Shown: positions 24,301 through 34,900 of the stretch, piece by piece
Layout: each line of letters begins with the position of its first letter
How positions within the stretch are numbered: the stretch's first letter is position 1
Origin: Amphimedon queenslandica
Lineage: Eukaryota; Porifera; Demospongiae; Haplosclerida; Niphatidae
DNA length: 64,000 bases
Direction: 5' to 3'
NCBI RefSeq assembly: GCF_000090795.2
Contig: NW_003546633.1
Location: forward strand, 16,878 to 80,877
Notes under the pieces: model-generated
Database searches by the model: none
What the model saw: only the letters and a program-made list of their open reading frames with translations
What the model was told of the DNA's origin: nothing
Translations under genes and position numbers: made by a program

Positions 24301-27130
24301 TACAGTACATGTACTACATGTACATGTACATGTATAATTACATGTATATACATTGTACATGTATGTATTGTGATGATAAACATCATTATTGTATTATTAA
24401 GATTAAATCATTTCAAATTAGCTAAGTTACATCATAGTTAAGTCAATTTGGAGAAGGTGACTTTTCTGTCTTATCATTTGCAGGACTCAGGGTATCAGTT
24501 GAAGATCCTGTACTAACGTACAGGGTCTTTCACCTAAATTTTGAGGAATTTTGAAAATTCATTACAAAATCCAATTTTGATCAGAATCAGCTCAAACTTG
24601 CTACACAACATAAGTACATGTATATGCATCTGAAAATGTAATAAAATTAAGAATTCTCTCCTTTTCATTTTTGGCAAAATTTGACCAAGACCCTTGTACA
24701 GGGTATTTGGCCCAGCTTTTGAGCAACTCCTAGTTTGGTCAGAATCAACTCAAACTTGCTACACAACATAAGTATTATGCATCAGAAAATGTAATAAAAA
24801 ATTAATGAAGATTTCTCTCATAGTTATTTTTGGCAAAATTTGGCTAAGTACCCTGTACTACACTACAGGGTCTTTGGCTCATTTTTTAGTAAGTTTGTCA
24901 ATTTACTGACAAGAAACTTCTTGAATACCATGCCGAAATATTATGGAAAATCCTGTTCCTTAATATAAAAGAACAGGATTTTCCATAATATTTCGGCATG
25001 GTGCAATACTTAGAAAGTTAAATGTAATTAACCTAAGCTTAGAATACTTTTGACTATTGATATACTGACATACTGTATTATTGAGAATTGTTTTTGTGTG
25101 TGATTTGTTAATTAACAATTACTGATAAAGCTACATTTGTGCAATATCAAAATTTAGAATTTTTGTCTTCTTCAAATGAGCCACTTGAGAAAAAAATTAT
25201 TCCTTTATCTAAATTGCACTAATCCTTAGTGTTTTCTAAACTTTAAAATTACCTGCTAAGGCTACTGTACTGTAGTGTCATTGTATATCTACATTATACA
25301 TTGTGTAATTATACATTGTCATTCTGTGTACATGCATACATGTGCATGTACATTATACATGTATTTTATTCCCTTATGTACATGTATGTACAGTATATGA
25401 CTGTTTTGTGTTGTAGGGTTGATCCTGACAGTCCGTTATCCGAAGACATGAAGCGTCTGAAGGAAAGCGAAAACATGGACCACTTCCTCTTTCACGTCGT
25501 CTTTGATGACAAGTTCCCGTACACCCCACCTTTTGTACGACTGGTAAGACCGGTCGTTAAAGGCGGCTATATCCTAGCAGGTGGAGCTATCTGTATGGAA
25601 TTATTAACACCTCAGGGCTGGAGCAGTGCCTATACAATGGAGGCAGTCGTACTACAAATCGGAGCTACACTAGTCAAGGGAAAGGCGAGGGTTGTGTTCT
25701 CTCAGTCGAGAGGAGAGAGCTATTCGTTAGCAAAGGCACAGCATGCTTACAAGTCATTAGTTAAAATACATGAGAAAAGTGGTACGTATAATGATGACAT
25801 TGTATCTTCATTGCTGTGTATACTGAGACATTTTTTTCATTGGGTTTAATTTTCATTAAGTTTGTGTGTTTCAGAGAAAAGCTTTAGAGTAAAATTAACT
25901 TTAACCCTCAGAAATTCCCTAGCAGCATTAGCATCTTGCCCTCCTCAAGCCAGTTTTAAGATTTTTGACTTGATTTTGTACCATTGTCGTACATATACAT
26001 GTATGTGTAATACATTTGGAGCAGCTTTAAAAATTAATAAAAATTCAAATTTAATTGGAATCAGCTCAAAATTGATACACAGCATAAGGACGTGTCTACA
26101 TACCAAAAAAATTATTAAAATGGGAATTTTCTCCTAGCCATTTTTGATGAAATTTGGCCTGTGACCAAAGGCTATAATAGCCTTTGGTTGTTTGTTTGAT
26201 TTTGGAGCAAATTTAAAAATTCATAAAAATCCAAATTAATTTTGATTGGAATCAACTCAAAGTTGATACACAGCATAAGAACATGTATATGTATTAGAAA
26301 AAATTATAAAAATTTGAAAATTTATCCTAGCCATTTTGACGAAATTTGGCCTGTGAACAAAGGCTATAGCCTTGGGTCGCTGGCTGGATTTTGGAGCAAC
26401 TCTTAAAATTCATAAAAAAATCCAAATTTGATTGGAATCAACTCAAAGTTGATACACAGCATAAGAACATGTATATGTATCAGAAAAAATTATAAAGATA
26501 AAGAATTCTCTCCTAGCCATTTTTGACAAAATTTGGCCTGTGACCAAAGGCTATAGCCTTGGGTTGTTGGCTGGATTTTGGAGCAACTTTAAAAATTCAT
26601 AAAAAAATCCAATTTTGATTGGAAACAACTCAAAGTTGATGCACAGCATAAGAACATGTATATGTATCAGAAAAAGTTATAAAAATGGAAAATTTATCCT
26701 AGCCATTTTTGACGAAATTTGTTGCACTAATTTTTGAGCAACTTTTAAAAATTTATAAAAATCGAAATTTAATTGGAGTCAGTTCAGAATTGATTTAGAG
26801 CATAAGGGCATGTATATTTATCAGAAAAAATTATAAAAATCAAAAACGTTTTTTAAGCTTCTTTGACGAAATTTGGGCTGAATTTGATTTTTGGCCCCAA
26901 TTTTTAACAACTTGACTAAGAGTTGCATGAGCTATGGGAAACCCTAAATACACCTGATATCACTCCCTGCCAATGTTTATTATAAATTTCGGGTTATTGA
27001 TGTCCTTCTGCTATGTAGAATTATTAATTAATAGTGATTTCTTACCATCTGGGCAGGAAACAATTGAATTTATTAATTATTATTGCTCTTCATTGCAGGT
27101 TGGTTTACTCCTCCACAAGATGAAGGCTGA
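21312..27130 (+). CDS. UBE2Q: Ubiquitin-conjugating enzyme E2 Q family
   Basis: Eight exons: 21312-21470, 21663-21785, 22179-22286, 22624-22796, 23329-23513, 24235-24295, 25417-25781 and 27099-27130, all with GT-AG borders, joining to exactly 402 codons (401 residues; human UBE2Q1 is 422). The N-terminal part ([19 protein letters not shown]) is the Q-family RWD-like region, followed by an acidic linker (DEDEEEDEG) and the C-terminal UBC fold: [28 protein letters not shown], then [18 protein letters not shown] with the active-site Cys, LVKGKARV, and the end [10 protein letters not shown]2 enzymes carry ubiquitin as a thioester and pass it to substrates with an E3. Introns 6 and 7 are enlarged by repeats. 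The gene is convergent with WASP. This is a well-supported model; only UTRs are unknown. Confidence 0.95.
24530..24880. repeat. Dispersed repeat, two units, in UBE2Q intron 6
   Basis: Two units with CTACACAACATAAGTA, GCATC(T/A)GAAAATGTAATAAAA and TTTTTGGCAAAATTTG in the same order. No coding content. Confidence 0.6.
24927..25002. repeat. Perfect 32-bp inverted repeat (hairpin)
   Basis: Arms 24927-24958 and 24971-25002 are exact reverse complements around a 12-nt AT loop, within UBE2Q intron 6. The perfect match implies recent origin or constraint; a transcript from either strand would fold into a 32-bp stem. Confidence 0.85.
26010..26900. repeat. Tandem array of the dispersed repeat in UBE2Q intron 7
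   Basis: Five consecutive units of about 180-190 bp, each with TTGATTGGAATCA-CTCA, ACACAGCATAAG, ACATGTATATGTAT and CCTAGCCATTTTTGACGAAA. Units 2 to 4 are more alike than those elsewhere in the window, so the array grew locally. Confidence 0.75.
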
Positions 27131-27521
27131 ACTCGACACATCCTCCCTCCCTCCCTCTCTCTCTATCTTTTCTTTATCAAATCACCCACCTACTCTCACT
27201 CTGTCACTGACGTGTGCAAAGTCATTTCACTATTATTACTATCAATGATATTATTACATGTATTTCCTCTCTCTGCTTCCTCTCTGTATAAATTACTCTG
27301 TTATTGATTCCTTCTCTCTCTCACTGTTTAGTTTTCTCTAGAAAACAATTTATTATCAAGACTATTTTTTATTTAATTTCCTGCATGATGAAAAATTATT
27401 GTTAATAAATCTCATCTCAGACTCTAGTATTAGTCTACTAATAAACCACACAGCTAATAATAAATTATAAAGTTATAAAGCAACACAATCAGCAGCTACA
27501 TAGCTGGATCCATACACCTCA
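27131..27521. terminator. Convergent 3' ends of UBE2Q and WASP
   Basis: The two stop codons are 391 bp apart, pointing at each other. A plus-strand AATAAA lies near 27403, and a minus-strand AATAAA (plus TTTATT) near 27348; used together the two 3' UTRs would overlap. Confidence 0.5.
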
Positions 27522-30500
27522 TCAGTCCCAGTCCTCTTCATCATCATCCTCAAACTCTCCATCGCTGTTATCTGCAAGGGAAGGAAAGGGAAAGAAAGTT
27601 TATTTACATGCACCTCACTTGACGTGTTAAGAACAAAAATATTATTCTTTAGTTGTACATGTACTTGTACAGATTAAAAATACATTTATGTTGTGCGTTG
27701 TCAAGTTTAATATACCATAATGCATGTACATGTAATTCACTTAATACATGTACATATATGCTTACATTCATTTTAACTCGAATTATTATTTTAAATAATA
27801 AAACGAAAATAATAACAATAACATTCTCATGATGGTATATGTTACAGTATAAATACAAATAAATGTATTCTAATAAATGATATGGATGTACATGTAGTCT
27901 AAACAATGTGTGGAGTTCTCTCATTGCCCACACTATAAATGCATGTGCACATACATGTACATGTACATGTATAGTTACATGTACATGTAACTATACATGT
28001 ACATGTACCACTCCTTACCACTGTCCCCATGAATGGCATTGCTCCTCATTTCCAGTGCCCTAGCTAAGGCTCCAGCCATACCACCAACCTCTTCATCTGG
28101 TGACTTACTCTCTTCAGGCTCTGTATGAGCAACCTGTAATGGAAGAATGAGATTGCAATTATTATTATAGCAATTATGCTGAGAACAATGAATTTAGCTA
28201 TTTTATTGCATACATGTACATGTACATATGTATTTCACACTTCACACTGGCATTAATCAGCTCTGGCATCATTCGTACACTGTTGTACATGTCAGTAATA
28301 ATCAGTTACCCTATAGCTCAAAACTTTCAAGGGTAAAACTTTCACGAATGAGTGACAAGAGAGATACATGTATTTGCTATTAAAACTTTCGCAAATGGCC
28401 CAGGTCCAGGTACTTAAAGATTGGGAGAGCTCCCACAGCATCAGGCAAATGAAAAGCATGACTGCAAGAGAGTTTTGTCAAGGTACAGCTAATAAAGGCC
28501 ACCACACCCTTTTGAATTCTCGCGATGAAAACTTTCGGGTTTGCATCTAAACCACAAAATTTGCGAGAGTTTTTAACTTCGAAAGTTTTGAGCTATACAG
28601 TATTACATTTATTTATTTATCCGCAACTCACAGATCTCAGTGTTATCCCAGCCCTAATACTGGAGAGGAGGTTACCACGTGCATCATCAATCACTGGGAG
28701 GTTTGATGAGGCTGATGGTTTAGATGATGGAGGAGGAGGGGGTGGTCCACCCCGCCCACTTGCAGGAGGAGGGGGAGGAGGAGGAGCACCTAGAGAGAGA
28801 GAGGGGGGAGGGAGGAAGTGGGAGGGAGGGAGGGGGAGGGAGGGAGGGGGAGGGAGGGAGGGGGAGGGAGGGAGGGGGAGGGAGGGAGGGAGGGGGAGGG
28901 AGAGAGGGAGGGAGGGAGACAGAAAGAGAGAGAGAGGGGGGAGGAAGGGAGGGAGAAGGGAGAGAGTGAGAGAGAGAATGGTTAAGATGTCAATGGTGGT
29001 TTCCCAAGCGTGTTAACAAGGGCTAACAGTTGATGAGTCTAAAAGGATTCTTGTGTATTATGAATGTTATTTTGTTTGACAGATTGTTATAAGAAGGTAA
29101 ATATCAGAGACATAAGTAACACAGCTAGTAGCTAGTAGCTACCAGCAAGGTCCAGCACACCACCACTACATACATGTATGCATATTCCAGATTTCAATGT
29201 TTATACATGTACATGTATACTTAAATGCTGTATGGCTCCAAATTTTTGTCAGTCAAAATTCGTCAAAATCGTTATTTCTTGTTAGAATTAATTTTCGTCA
29301 TAGTTATTATAAATCCAAAAAATTTCATCGGTTAAAAACTTGGTCAAGTAAAAATTCTTCATGTACAATATATAATTTCTGACTGACAAAAATTTGGAGC
29401 TACAAATGTATATACATGTACATGTGTAGTATGCATCATTTTCTCCTTCTCTCTTCTCTATGGTGCCCTTTTAATTTCTCTTACCAACTGCAGGAGGTGG
29501 AGGTGGTGGTGGGGGAGGAGGGGGAGCTCCACCGCTAGGAGGAGGAGGAGGGGGAGGAGGAGCAGCTCCTCTTGGGGGAGGGGGAGGTGGTCCACGGTTT
29601 CCACGAGAAGGCGGAGGAGGGGGTGGGGCATGGCCTCGGTGAGACGGAGGGTTAGGTGCCTTGGCAGTCTTTGATGCCTCAAGTTGGCGAGTTGCTTTCT
29701 CAATGCCGCCATGCTTCTCAACAAAATCATAAATGAAGTCAGCAGTCTCTTTGTCCTTTAGCTGCTCTTCTGTCACACCAACGGAGTCAAGGAGGTTCTT
29801 CCATTCAGGTTTAATGTTACTGCTCTGTGAGGAGAATTAGGAATAGAGTGAGGAAGAAAGGTAATAATAGGAGAGGAATAGAGGAAGGAGAGAAGTAAAG
29901 GTACATGTACATGTAAATTACTGATTTACATACAGTGTACATGTACATGTAGAAATGGGTAAAAAGGTGTACAAATGTACATGTAGAAAAGAAAGGAAAG
30001 AAGTCCATGTACATATTGTGTATAATAGGGAAAGAGAAAGCAAGAATAATGGTAGAAGAAGGTATGTTGTAACTGTCAGGTGTAACATAAATGCCACACA
30101 TTATCAACTAATACACAACAAGAACACATACTGTACATGTACATACATGTATGTAATGACTAAGAGTATTAATTGTACAATGTACATGCTAATCTGCATG
30201 TATAATGTATATGAAAGTATGCATAACAGTAAAGTACTGTATGAATGTTTATCTTACATTGAAAGCACCAGTTTGTGGATCCCAACCAACATGAGCCAAA
30301 TGCCTATTGAAATAAAACAAGAATAATAATCAGTGAATGATTGGGTGTGTGTCATTTGATACATGGGCCCGGTCTTCAGTACATGTATGTACATGTACAC
30401 AATATAATTGAGCAAGTGATTGAGTGACAATAAAAAACATAAAATAATATCAACAATACACATACAAGTACATGTAACTTCTTCCTTCACTTCTTTAATT

Positions 30501-31794
30501 TACATGTACTGTACATGTACATGTACATTTCCCTCCTTTCATGTTTTTACCTGAATTCAGTGGGTAACCCAATGTCTGCTTTAGTCAATTTCTTTCCTCC
30601 TTTTGGTTTATTTAGTTTCCCTTTATCAGAGCCATCAACCCCAAGACTGTATGGATCCTTATTAGCCACAGGACCAGGAGCAACTGTATTGACTGGTTTC
30701 TTAGGCTCAGAAGGAGGCTTCCTCTTCATGGCTAGAAAAAAAAGAAAAAAGAAAAGTACAAGTAACAAGAAAGAAGTAGAGACACAAAAAAGACAGAAGG
30801 AAGAGAGCAGGTCAAGGACTAAAGAGCTTACTTGCTCTACGTGCATAAGTGATTTTGCTTTCAACAGCAGCACGAAATTTCTCGGCTTCTTCTTCACTGG
30901 CAAAGTTGAGACCAACCATGAACTCCTGAGGAGAGAAAAGGGATCAAGAATAATATGCATGTATAATATAATTGGAACAAAATACAGTGTACATGTATGT
31001 GTACATGTAGTACAAAAACTCACATGTCCAGGGAATGAGTGAAAGTAAGGACGATCTTTTGAATAGCGAAACTCATCATACAGCTCTTGCTCAAAAACTA
31101 CAGCACGCCTCTACACAAGTATGTATAAATAAAATCAATAAATCACACACACACACACGTACATGTACATGTACTATACATGTATGAAAATAATACCACC
31201 TGTAGGCTATAACATTATACAATACACACAAAAGGGTATCACAATACATACCAAACATGTAGATGTACATGTACATGTATGCACCATACATTAATTTATA
31301 CATGTACATTATTATGAGTTTTATATCTTAAGTTAGTATACAGTTACATAATCGATATACCTTTAGATCAATGAGCCGGATGAAATACGATCTCTGAGAA
31401 TTGTCTTTCACAAAGCAAGCAACACCTGTACTGAACTTCTCCCACTTGTTTGGATTTGGATGAGCATGATACATCTGAACCACAGCAGTAGCTCTTGTCT
31501 GAGAGGGGGAGGGGAGAATAAAAAGAAGAGGAAGAATACAAAAAATGTAAAAGGGCAAGAAATGAGAGTAAGGCAAGGTGGTAAAAGAGCGATTAAAAGA
31601 AAATAGAAAGGGGATATAAGAAAGGAAAGTACAGAAGGAAGCAACAGGCTTAGAAGAAGAGAGAGAGCTTTAAAGAAGAGAACACATCAGTCACTTACCA
31701 CTTTCCTTGACCCCACAATAGTAAAAATGAGCTGATTCTCCTCGTTACTTAAAAGAATTGAGGGCTCATTCTGTGAAGCAGCATTTGTAGACAT
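27522..31794 (-). CDS. WASP: Wiskott-Aldrich syndrome protein (WASP/N-WASP type)
   Basis: Ten exons: 31794-31699, 31498-31361, 31110-31024, 30925-30832, 30731-30551, 30303-30258, 29824-29485, 28789-28632, 28133-28019 and 27571-27522, joining to 435 codons (434 residues). Domains in order: WH1/EVH1 ([17 protein letters not shown], then WIP-binding surface), a Lys-rich basic patch, CRIB/GBD ([19 protein letters not shown]), an autoinhibitory GBD helix region, a long proline-rich stretch (near residue 270-350), a WH2 actin-binding motif (ARGNLLSSIRAGITL), a central/connector helix (GGMAGALARALEMR) and an acidic tail ending EDDDEEDWD. WASP is opened by Cdc42-GTP and then activates Arp2/3 to branch actin at the membrane. 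All parts for that are present, with one WH2 and the conserved near-terminal Trp. The 5' half was copied to 45.5-47.0 kb. Confidence 0.96.
27950..28008. repeat. Long ACATGT palindrome
   Basis: Runs of (ACATGT)n are self-complementary; here ACATGTACATGTATAG, TTACATGTACATGTAA and CTATACATGTACATGT make one nested palindrome of about 55 bp within WASP intron 9. Shorter runs occur at 24302-24345, 29932-29950, 30503-30530, 45735-45772 and elsewhere. Confidence 0.75.
28307..28602. repeat. MITE-like foldback element in WASP intron 8
   Basis: Left TACCCTATAGCTCAAAACTT and right AAGTTTTGAGCTATACAGTA are inverted ends, with CGAAAGTTTT words inside. Same terminal style as the elements at 9762 and 47557. 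Confidence 0.65.
28796..28977. repeat. Purine mirror tract (GGGAGGGA)n in WASP intron 7
   Basis: About 180 nt of nearly pure purine on the plus strand, with many GGGAGGGAGGG units. On the transcribed WASP sense strand it is a CT tract ending at the exon-8 acceptor, so it acts as an extended polypyrimidine tract; on the plus strand it could fold into G-quadruplexes. Confidence 0.8.
29227..29405. repeat. MITE-like foldback element in WASP intron 7
   Basis: Left GTATGGCTCCAAATTTTTGT and right ACAAAAATTTGGAGCTAC are inverted repeats with GTCAGTCAAAATT inside; same family as 4433-4636. Confidence 0.65.
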
Positions 31795-31925
31795 AATAGT
31801 CAAGGGAAAGAGAAAAGAGAGAGAATGAGAAGGAAAGTCAACCGCAAAACACTGACAGCGGACAGCAAGTGATGATGAAGCTTATGGGCGTGGTCATGAA
31901 GCGTAAGCCACACCCTCCGATTACG
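31795..31925. promoter_or_regulatory. 131-bp divergent promoter, WASP and Death/ankyrin gene A
   Basis: The start codons of WASP (31794, minus) and gene A (31926, plus) are separated by 131 bp, so the two must share promoter sequence. The interval holds GGGCGTGGTC near 31888 and an inverted CCACACC. The duplicate near 47.0 kb keeps a similar GGGCGGGGTC, supporting a functional element. Confidence 0.6.
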
Positions 31926-34900
31926 ATGTCTGACTTGAGCACTTCTTCTCGCTCTCTTGCCGATTTTGTTGCCGTTTGTGACAAAGAACTAAGTAATTTT
32001 ACTTGAAAAATCATGTCTCATTAATTTTAATAGGTATCAATGAGTTTTATCCTGTTTATGATAAAGTCAGACCACTCTCAGCTCATTGGGAACAGATTGC
32101 TATTTCATTGCGTCTCAGAATAGATACTATCAACAGCATAGAAGCTAACTTTAGTGGGAAGGATCTTTCATGTCTACGTAAAGTTCTAGAGTATTGGTTA
32201 AAGAAAGATTATGATTACAAGACTAATGGTATTCCTTGTTGGAGGAGAGTGTGTGTAGCTGTTAAAGAAGGAGGTGATCCAGCATTAGCTGATGAAATAG
32301 CTCGTGAACATCCTCTACCAGCTATGTCTCCTGATGGATTAACTAGTTCAAAAGGTACATTACTTGATCTTCCAATACATTATTATCAGTAAATTCAAAA
32401 TGAAAGGAAGTTACTTCTTGATAATAACTGCTTGTGCCTGTAACTGATGATCAGAAATACATATTCATTAGTTCTTGTCTGTGACCTTGGCTACCTTTTC
32501 CCAAATGACTATATTGGAGCATTAACTATCATTATCTTGCAATGAATATCAATAAATTATAATCCCATTGTCAGTAGTAATGTCATGTGTATTTGACAAT
32601 TCATGACCTCTAGTTAGTCATTAAAACAGATTTTAAGGTCAGTTCATGCTGCAATGCATTTTGACCAGAAGTGTTTGTATTGTATTAATGTGTTGTGTAA
32701 TGTACATGTACATACAAGAGTCAGAAAAGTTTCTACCTCTTACTGACATAGATGCATTCCAGGCACTTTCAGTTGTCATTATAACATATTAATGCATTAA
32801 ATCCTTAGCAAGTTACCTCATTTCAGGAAGTCTATTCGAAACTAAAATAGCCATTTGTTGAGTTGTCTTAGCAACATTTTAAAGTGACATGTAGCTCTAT
32901 TATAGTTTGAATATCCATTTTTGCAGAAAAAAGTGTAACTCCAGAAACAAATGACTCTGAGATAACTATGTAACCAGCAAGCTCTGAGAGAGTAACAGGT
33001 AATTTGGTATTTGTAAGATTCATGCATGGGAATTAATAATAATGCTATGTGCATTGGCAAATTTTTATGCAGCTCGATTTAATGCCAGTTTTAGCAACTT
33101 CAAATGCATTACTGGTATAGTCGGTTCAAGTTGAGTTGTCACAGGAAGTAAATCAATTTTTGCATCATCAAAACGTCACTACTAGCCACACCCAAAAATG
33201 GTGGTACAGTGCAAGCAAGCTCTTTTATAGACTGTTTGTCATCTGTTTTATCCTTGCTTTGGATACTACTACTGTAATGTTCTCACACTGTAGTAATAAC
33301 CAAGATTCAGTCGATCACATGTATCATAAGATTCAAAGCAATACCGGAATAATAATACAAAAAACTCTAAATCAGTGTTACTGTAAACTCATAATTATTA
33401 ATCACAATAATTATTAATGATAATACAATACACAATAACTAACTCCAGTACATCTCCCCTTTTAAGTCAAGTAGCACTTGGATCATATTGAAGCGGCTTG
33501 AATGTAATCCTAGTACTCCTTCGGAGAGGTGGAGCAGTAGTAGTAGTTGTTTCGGATACAGCCGGCTCATTCTCTGTGTGTGTTGACTCACCAACAGTTT
33601 CACTACCATTTCCATTAGGCTGTTGCAGTGTAACCAAATTTCGCCTGTTCCTTCTGTATGAACCTGAGAGTGTTACCACTTGATAAGAGCGAGGACCAAC
33701 TTGTTCTTCAACTGTGCCATTCTCATGGCGATCTGACAGCCAAACTACATCTCCTGGTTCTAATAATGGTAAGTCTCTTACTCCATGGCGACAATCAAAG
33801 CGATCCTTCTGTTTTCGTCTCTGTTCCTCTTCTATGTGCTTTAGTACATCACAATCTGGAAGGTGTGGTTTTCTATTCTCTCTAGTAGTTGGGAGAGTAG
33901 ACCGTAGTGTCCTCCCCATTAACAATTGTGACGGTGAGTAACCATTCGATAACGGTGTGACTCTATACGCCAACAGTGCTAGGTATGGATCACCTTCCTT
34001 CTTCAATAAAAACTTGGTTGTTTTAACCGCCCTTTCAGCCTCACCATTGCTCATGGGATGATAGGGACTACTTGTAATATGACGAAATTGATACTCACAA
34101 GAAAAATCAGAGAATGACTGTGCAGTGAACTGTGGCCCATTATCAGATATGACTTCTTCAGGTATACCATGTCGAGCAAAAATACTTTTGCACTGTAATA
34201 CCACTTCCCCAGCTGTTAGATGTCTCAACTTAGCAACTTCTATATACCTGGAGTAGTAATCAACAATCAGAAGGTAAGTGGTTTTCTTGAATTCAAAAAG
34301 ATCCATCCCCACCTTCTGCCAAGGTAGTTCAGGAAATGGAGAAGAAATTAATGGTTCAGCTCTCTGCTCTTGAGACACACGACAGGAATGACATCTTTCA
34401 ATGAGTCTTTGTATGTCCTGAGACAGGCAAGGCCACCAGACAGATAGTCTAGCCCTCTCTCTGCATTTAGTGAGCCCCTGGTGTCCTGTGTGTATCTGAT
34501 TGAGGACCTGTTGTCTAAGTTTAGAAGGAATGATAATTCTAGAGTTTCTCATTAGGAGACCATTAACAATAGATATCTCTGAAGAGAGAGAGTGGTACTG
34601 TTTCAATGATACAGAGAGGCTTGCTTTATCTGGCCACCCTTTAGTACAGTATTGTGCTATTTTAGCACAAACTGGGTCCTTCTTTTGCTCCTTTTCAATT
34701 TCCTTTAATCTGATCTCTGAAGCAGGGAGACTCTCCATGATGTATTCAATAAAGGCCCTAGTGTCCTCCTCTAGAAGCAGGTCTTGTTCATTGGGTGTAC
34801 CTTCTGGAGCTCTTGAGAGCATATCAGCTATCACCAGGTCTTTGCCAGGCACGTGAGAAATAGAGAAATGAAATCGTAACATTCTTATTCTGAACCTTTG

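Noticed and set aside
28525-29016. 163-codon plus-strand frame rich in Gly, Arg and Glu
   Set aside because: It is the antisense reading of WASP exon 8 and the adjoining purine tract; low complexity keeps the frame open.
30515-31042. 175-codon plus-strand frame
   Set aside because: Shadow of WASP exons 4-5 and their introns on the other strand.
32003-32392. Open frame starting upstream of exon 2 of gene A read as a whole protein
   Set aside because: The part before 32034 is intron; paralogues at 805 and 56204 show a separate first exon with a phase-1 junction.
33498-33941. Plus-strand frames over the retrotransposon
   Set aside because: They lie opposite the pol coding region and have no domains.
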